NCBI GenBank assembly: GCA_944470555.2
Contig: OX104134.1
Span: 11,697,248-11,761,247, forward strand
Direction of reading: 5' to 3'
From: Heterobilharzia americana
Taxonomy: Eukaryota; Platyhelminthes; Trematoda; Strigeidida; Schistosomatidae
Length of the DNA stretch: 64,000 nt
Shown here: positions 58,501 through 64,000 of the stretch, piece after piece
Layout of the letters: each line of letters opens with the position of its first letter
Position numbering within the stretch: the first letter of the stretch is position 1
The notes under the pieces: generated by a model
What the model was told of the DNA's origin: nothing
Databases searched by the model: none
The model's input: only the letters and a program-made list of their open reading frames with translations
Position numbers and translations under genes: made by a program

Positions 58501-59745
58501 TCACGCACACACACACATACACACACTTATGCACATACCCAAGTTCTATTCACTAAAATGCACAAAATAACACTGTTGATGACATACACAGTTGCACACA
58601 AAAAGTGAAATCAGTACAGATAATGACATTTGAGTTAAAAAGAAGTATATAAATAAAGGTGGAACACGGAGAAAACCAGTTCTTTGAATACTTAGGTACA
58701 CATGAAAGACTGTAATTGGTTTACAGAAAAACATTTTATTCTTCTCACTTCTCAGAAAACATACACACACAATTGCGTAACATACACACCTTTCAGTTCT
58801 CGTATAACAATTGTCTCAATTCTGTTTACATGTTTGTCTGTATGTATGGCTGTGTGTGTGTGCATCTTCTACTAACATGATTCTCAACTGTTTTTACGTT
58901 TGAGTACAGGTGACAAGATAAGTAGTTTGGGCATATGCAAGAATTCCAGTGAAAATTATTGAGTCTTTAGAATAAATGTTGTAAATGTTTTTGTATCATA
59001 GAATTTGATAACACCAATATCAATTCTATTACTGTGACTACTACTGTTATTATTATTGTTACTTCTACTACTACTAAGAGTCATAATGAGGGTGTTTCGT
59101 GGTCATTTCTACATGAAGGACGGGTAACAAGTGTCACTTCACAAGGGTATGCATGTGTTTTAATTTATCTTTTTATGTTTATTATTTACTTATTCATTAG
59201 ATATACTACTTTGTTGAGAAGTATGAAATCTTTTTCTTAAAATTAGTTTCTATAAATTTTAAACTTGTTTGTAATAATTAATTTTCGTAATGTTTTCATT
59301 TCTTTTGAAATGTCTGAAAATGAATTTATCAAATTGTGGTCTTTCAATCAGAAATAAACGCATATACACACAATAAGTATTGACGCCAAGGAGGAATTTT
59401 ACTAGATTCCTTCTTTTGCATTTTCTAAATTTAGTTCATCTCTAGTCATCACACTGTGTTATGTAATCATAATCTGACGGGATTGCCTACTTATATATAA
59501 ACATTTTCTTTATTGTCTTATGGTGAGTTGTTTATTAAAAATGGAATTTCAACTTCAGTGACACTCTTTAGTTATATTAAAAACAATTATAAACTCTTAA
59601 AATACTTCACTTTTCATGAATATCTTCATCTCGAGGTGGTAAACGAAGGAGATCAGTGATAATTGAAGTGTGCTATAGATAGAGCGTTAAGTTGTAAATA
59701 TTGTTGAATAAGATATGTTGCATAAGCATTCACTCAAGCTTATAA
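55508..59745. other. Repeat-poor region with simple repeats
   Basis: No recognised transposon or gene. From about 57.9 kb there are many short GTTGTT, AAT, CACACA and TGTGTG runs (for example 58128-58165 and 58503-58525). Frames in this part (57413-57628 minus, 58546-58770 minus, 59034-59240 plus) are low-complexity. Confidence 0.35.
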
Positions 59746-59943
59746 GTGACTGAAGACGGTGAGTCAGTTCGAAACTGGCAGTTAATGTGTGATGGGCATA
59801 ATGTTATTTCCCGTCATCTGAAAAATTTTCCTTTAGATGAATTCCAAAATACAGTTCAAGTGAGAACAATTCAAACGAAGAATATTCTTCTTGATGAATT
59901 TTCATCAAATTCTACAACTGTAAAGCTGAATTCTACAGCTTAA
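59746..59943 (+). CDS. Candidate coding frame, unknown protein
   Basis: A frame between stops at 59743-59745 and 59941-59943 reads TEDGESVRNWQLMCDGHNVI, SRHLKNFPLDEFQNTVQVRT and then ILLDEFSSNSTTVKLNSTA. The polar, mixed composition and even codon spread look coded. It has no ATG at the start, so it would be an exon. A strong donor-like GGTGAGTC lies inside the frame at 59758-59765, which argues against this reading or for an alternative splice. I recognise no domain. Confidence 0.2.
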   Translation: MTEDGESVRNWQLMCDGHNVISRHLKNFPLDEFQNTVQVRTIQTKNILLDEFSSNSTTVKLNSTA

Positions 59944-60825
59944 AACAAGTCAAGTTTGAGGCAAATGCACTTACAACATGAAATCGCAGTTAGGCAGTGC
60001 AAGAAAATCGATTTCTTATTTTTAAACTTGTCACTATTTAGATGACATATGTACAACAAATAAGGGAGTCAGGAGTAGTCTTTAGTTTATGGAAGTTTAA
60101 TGAAGGAATAACGTTCGAACATGTTCTTTATGAGTGAAAGGTTCACGTTTGATCAAACTTATTGCGATAGGCTCAGCTTTATTGAGCAAACTTTGGCAAG
60201 CTAAACTCGATATTATTTTTATTAAACGACATATAACATTATAAGTGTCTCTTTTATGCCCTGTGTGTAGAGCTTTTCACCGCTTACACCTCACTTTTTC
60301 TAAACTAAGCTGATAAATGTTCTCAAAGCCTGAGATACATCTGCTGAATTGTACGCTCTGTGCAATTTATTTTACAGGAATAGTTAAATTGGTGGACTAC
60401 TAAAAGACTTGCAAATAAGAACTGAATGGGTCAAGAGTCTTTAATTCTTACAATTAGCGGCTCATTACTAAATCAGAAGACTGAATTCCTCAAAAGTAGA
60501 ACGAATTTAACAAAGACAACTTGTTCACTCAGGAGACACTTGAAAGTTTATATCCGTGATTTCAAACGGAAAGCTGTCTTCTATTAGACCAGCCGAGTGT
60601 ATTTTAGAAGCAAGTACCTACTGATATCCGTCTGCATTGATGAACTGCCTTTAATCTAACTTCAGGTATTTAGAAGTGCACCTTTTTTTACTGAAGTCCG
60701 TCATGGGAATAGAAAGATATTCATCATTAAGGTTTCGGTTTTTTAATCTTTTTAGTTTCAGAAACTTCGTGGAATTTTACAGTGACAAAATGTTATAACA
60801 GACAGTTATTTTCATGGTTGTATTG
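59944..60825. other. Unassigned region
   Basis: I see no gene or recognised repeat. Confidence 0.35.
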
Positions 60826-60892
60826 TGTTCTCTGAGCTGGGTTGTTTAATCGTGAAGCTTTCATCGTCCTTCTAGACGACATCAAATATTAT
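60826..60892 (-). repeat. Penelope-like 3'-end fragment
   Basis: The plus strand reads GTTCTCTGAGCTGGGTTGTT, TAATCGTGAAGCTTTCATCG and TCCTTCTAGACGACATC. It aligns with 44735-44795 (CTGTGAGCTCAATGTTTTAG, TCATAAAGTTCTCATTGTC, TTTCTTGACGACATC) in the same orientation. No coding part is kept. Confidence 0.6.
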
Positions 60893-63342
60893 CCACTATT
60901 TCAAGACAGTTATTTTCGGTTATTATTGCTGTTGTTTGTGTTGCTATTTTTCCATTTTCTCCTTTGGTACATATTAACAGAAAATGAATCATTATTTGGA
61001 CTCATTTCCTAGCTGTTATCTTACATTTTGCTAACCCATCCACTTCCTGTCTTCTATCATGTCCAACTTTCTTTAGTATTATGAAAGGTTGGAGGACAGG
61101 GAAAGGTTGGAATTAAGCATGGAAAAAAATAACGACGAAGAAGAACACTGTTTCTTTTGATTCATGAGAAATTTAATAGAAATAAAAATAAATATTAAAA
61201 ATTATTTATACTGTTAATAATCATAATAAAAACAGTGTTTTTACATCAGTTGTCATTTCTACCGAGGACAAACTGAGTGTGTACTATTTGTGTTTGTGAG
61301 TGTAAGAGTGGAGCAGAGTAAAAGTGAATTGAAATGATTACCCAGATACATACATCAGGATAATTCCTGATAAAATTTAGTGTTACAGTCTTTCTACAGT
61401 CGATTACATTCACCTTTATTTGCCCCCTCTCCGTATTTTTCTTTCTTTGTCTCTCTCTGTCCCATTCTCCCTGAATGTCTATAACTGCCTGCTTCTTCTT
61501 CTCTCCACCACCATCTTCAATACAGCTTTCAATTAGGGATAGACAAAATGATCAAAGTGAAAACATAATAACAACTGATGCATGATTTTAAGAAAAATGA
61601 TGAAAATAGACAAATCAAACAACTAAATATGATTAAAAAAATTCCTGTTTGTTTTATACTTGTAAAATTCCTGTTGTTACTGTCTGATTACATTTCTGAA
61701 TACGTTATTCCTAGGGTGAAACAGTGTATTTGTGTGTGTGTGTGTGTGTAAGGAGTGAAAGAGGTGGTAGCAAATTAATTTGATAGAAGTATCTTCTTTC
61801 ACTCTAGAGGGGTTCCAACCCGAGATAGGTAAGTACACTGTTTCTCACCCACACGCATATTGAAAATATCTCATATTGGACACTAGAATGATTAGTTTGG
61901 AGCTGTAACTAAACTTTCTGTGATATTAGGTGATATTTTTGTGAACATTACTGAAAGATATTTGTTTAATTAATGTGATTTTATGGAGAGACAAGAAATT
62001 TAACAATTTTGCCTTTACGGGGGAGAGGTGTTGACGCTCACTGACAGCAACAAGAACAACAGCAATACTGACAACAGTAAGACTGACTGATGAATATCAG
62101 GAGATCATTTTTCCATGTTGCGCTAGCAACAGTATATCAAAGCTCCGATATAAAATCTGCTTTTTTAAACGTGTTAATTAATGTTGGCAGAGAAGATTAG
62201 GTTTTATTTCTGGAATAAGGAGAGACAGTGAGAGATAGATGAATACAGGGCACATCTGAAAGAGACAACAAAGTAACTTGTTACTTTTGATATCGTCAGG
62301 AAATGATGAGAAAGAACAGAATAATCACAATTCATCCACTCATAAATGTTCTTGTGAAAGAAATTCTTTCATTGTTGTTCTACTTTGTATATATGTGTGT
62401 ATGGGTTCGTCTTACTTTTACCATAGTGCAAACCAGATTGGGGGATTATTGTTTATTTTTGCAAAAGTAATATTCAAGTCCATTTATTATTTTTACATTA
62501 AATTTTGCGAAAAAAGTAAGTTTCATTTTAAGCAGACAAATACACATGTACACAAGTATGTGCAACACCTGACACACGGAGGTACACAAAAGCAGACACA
62601 TATAGGCTGACAAGAACGTAACAAATGTGATAATTGTGGGGTTGAAACAACAGAATATAAGGAGGGGATCCCAAATAGTTGTCTTCTTTATTCTTTGACT
62701 TCAGAATAAACGAGGGCATATATTATAACTTTTTTTGATATTTTCAGAAATATAGCAAAGACTTTTATCTAAACATTTCACAGGTTTTGTAAATATACTG
62801 GGTACTGTGTTGACATGGTGTCATGTTATATGTGCTGGACAGTGCTCTTTTACAAAAGGATGAAAAAATATGGACACAAAACTAAATAAATATAGGAAAA
62901 TAGGTGTATAAAGTTGACGTCTTATGTTTTTACTTCTTATTAAAGAGAAACAAAAAGAATGCAATAATTTTTTTACAAGAGAGGTAAATTATCTGTCCCG
63001 TGAAAGTGAAACCTTGTTTATCTACTGGTATTCTTTCCTTAAGACAGTAGGAATTAGAAACGAAGAAATGTATCGGGTGGATGAAGAGACAGAATCGAGT
63101 TTAAGACACACAAAAAAGTGGATTTCATTTGGTAAGGAATAGAGCACTAGATTATAGATGGTACCGACCAGTATGCGGATGTATGTATGGTATATGCGTG
63201 TGCGGGTGTTTGATTTATGAGAAGGTGTCCCCGTACACACATTATCTTGGTGACTGATAGAAATTTTATTGTCAAGTTATGAATAATGTATTCGAGGAAG
63301 GATACCCCTCTCGTAATTTGTTGAGGGCGAACACTAAAATAA

Positions 63343-63344
<2 letters not shown>
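60893..63344. other. Repeat-poor region with simple repeats
   Basis: No recognised transposon or gene. A 110-codon frame at 62278-62610 and a 72-codon frame at 62924-63142 lack motifs. Short purine-rich and TGTGTG runs are common. Confidence 0.35.
61731..61749. repeat. TG dinucleotide microsatellite
   Basis: About nine uninterrupted TG units. Confidence 0.95.

Positions 63345-63376
<32 letters not shown>
63345..63376. repeat. AT dinucleotide microsatellite
   Basis: Sixteen uninterrupted AT units; on the minus strand a frame reads through as an Ile-Tyr repeat artefact. Confidence 0.97.
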
Positions 63377-63378
<2 letters not shown>

Positions 63379-63481
63379 ACTTTGGGAGGTTAGAATGAAG
63401 GTGGAATGATGATTTATCTATGAAATCTTAAAAGTGATGCAAAATCATTTTGTGTTCCTTCGAATCCGAGGTTTATACTAA

Positions 63482-63685
63482 ACTGAAAGACAGGAATTGT
63501 TTGAATGCATGAATGCTATTCAGATGAAGGATTATGGTGACTTAATAGAGAAATACATTGTAGGAAACGACGAGACCCGAGATGCAGGAGTGTTTATTAT
63601 TGACATCTTGGACAGTAGTGATGAAAAATTGTACACTTTTCACTATTACAGTCATGTGCACAATGTGCTTCATTTTCTCTCCTGA
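63482..63685 (+). CDS. Candidate coding frame, unknown protein
   Basis: Between a stop at 63479-63481 and one at 63683-63685 the frame reads TERQELFECMNAIQMKDYGD, LIEKYIVGNDETRDAGVFII, then DILDSSDEKLYTFHYYSH. It has acidic, balanced composition with two helix-like segments and looks coded. The first ATG (63509) would give about 58 codons; no clear acceptor precedes it. I recognise no family, and the window ends 300 bases later, so a downstream exon cannot be checked. Confidence 0.22.
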   Translation, partial: TERQELFECMNAIQMKDYGDLIEKYIVGNDETRDAGVFIIDILDSSDEKLYTFHYYSHVHNVLHFLS

Positions 63686-64000
63686 TTCTATCTTGATTTG
63701 CTCTTAATACGCCCACACTATCTCTTGCCTTTCTCTATGCAGAGTATTTACCCATTGCCAAAAATTGCCTATGATTTCTGAAGCCCTCTCAACATACACT
63801 ATCATATCCATACTAATCAGCAGCTCCCAATACAATGTAACATGACATTTCAAGTGCGAAAAACTGAAAAATATCTTGGTTAATAAGAGACATGAATCAG
63901 GTAGGTGTAAACATGAGCGCGCGTGCACACACACATGAAACTAAGAAACCAACAAAGCGTTTAGCTTTTTGGAAAAAAACCTTTAACCATTTTGTTATTA
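63686..64000. other. Unassigned window end
   Basis: Nothing recognised; a GCGCGCGTGCACACACACA-like run lies near 63917-63935. Confidence 0.35.

Noticed and set aside
1..64000. CRISPR arrays, operons, ribosome binding sites, prophage or plasmid features
   Set aside because: None seen; the sequence has eukaryotic repeat content and no long bacterial-type reading frames.

Overview
The window looks like a stretch of trematode, almost certainly schistosome, nuclear DNA. It is AT-rich, has no long intact reading frames and no prokaryotic operon structure. Almost everything recognisable is decayed transposable-element DNA of kinds known from blood flukes: hammerhead-ribozyme-bearing tRNA-derived SINEs (Smα-like), RTE-type and related APE-endonuclease LINEs, and a Penelope-like element with a GIY-YIG-type tail. 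These assignments come from reading translated motifs, not from a database search. I find no complete host gene and no intact tRNA or rRNA gene. A few short open stretches with plausible splice acceptors could be exons of a gene with large introns, but none matches a family I can name.

Layout. 0-8 kb: a degenerate foldback repeat, an RTE-type LINE fragment on the minus strand (3.77-5.26 kb) whose 5' end is a tRNA-Cys-like module, and an old LINE reverse-transcriptase relic (6.9-7.3 kb, minus). 9-13 kb: a perfect 186-bp sequence duplicated in tandem at a 196-bp period, abutting three Smα-like SINE copies. 13-20 kb: mostly featureless, with tRNA-derived repeat relics. 20-24 kb: a dense cluster of about eight copies of a ~140-bp foldback element (MITE-like). 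24.9-27.8 kb: another Smα-like copy, one MITE and one SINE-2 relic. 27.8-31 kb: a nearly full-layout but dead LINE on the plus strand (5' leader, endonuclease, reverse transcriptase, C-terminal region, short-repeat tail). 31-35 kb: a MITE, a GC-rich perfect palindrome inside a 108-codon frame, SINE-2 copies, and the best hammerhead ribozyme (34.6 kb). 37.2-38.1 kb: a second MITE cluster. 40-41 kb: three SINE-2 fragments in alternating orientation. 44.7-46 kb: Penelope-like element, minus. 46-48.5 kb and 57-64 kb: repeat-poor but microsatellite-rich DNA, with a few coding-looking open frames. 49.2 kb: the best SINE-2 copy. 53.6-55.5 kb: a second RTE-type LINE copy, carrying reverse-transcriptase and endonuclease segments in the same orientation as the first.

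No genes here work together in a pathway. What links the regions is transposition. The LINEs are plausible suppliers of reverse transcriptase for the tRNA-derived SINEs (inference), and the MITE copies are non-coding and would need a transposase from elsewhere. The most interesting material is the inverted, ribozyme-bearing SINE structure, the tRNA-like leader on the RTE element, and the clustered foldback family.
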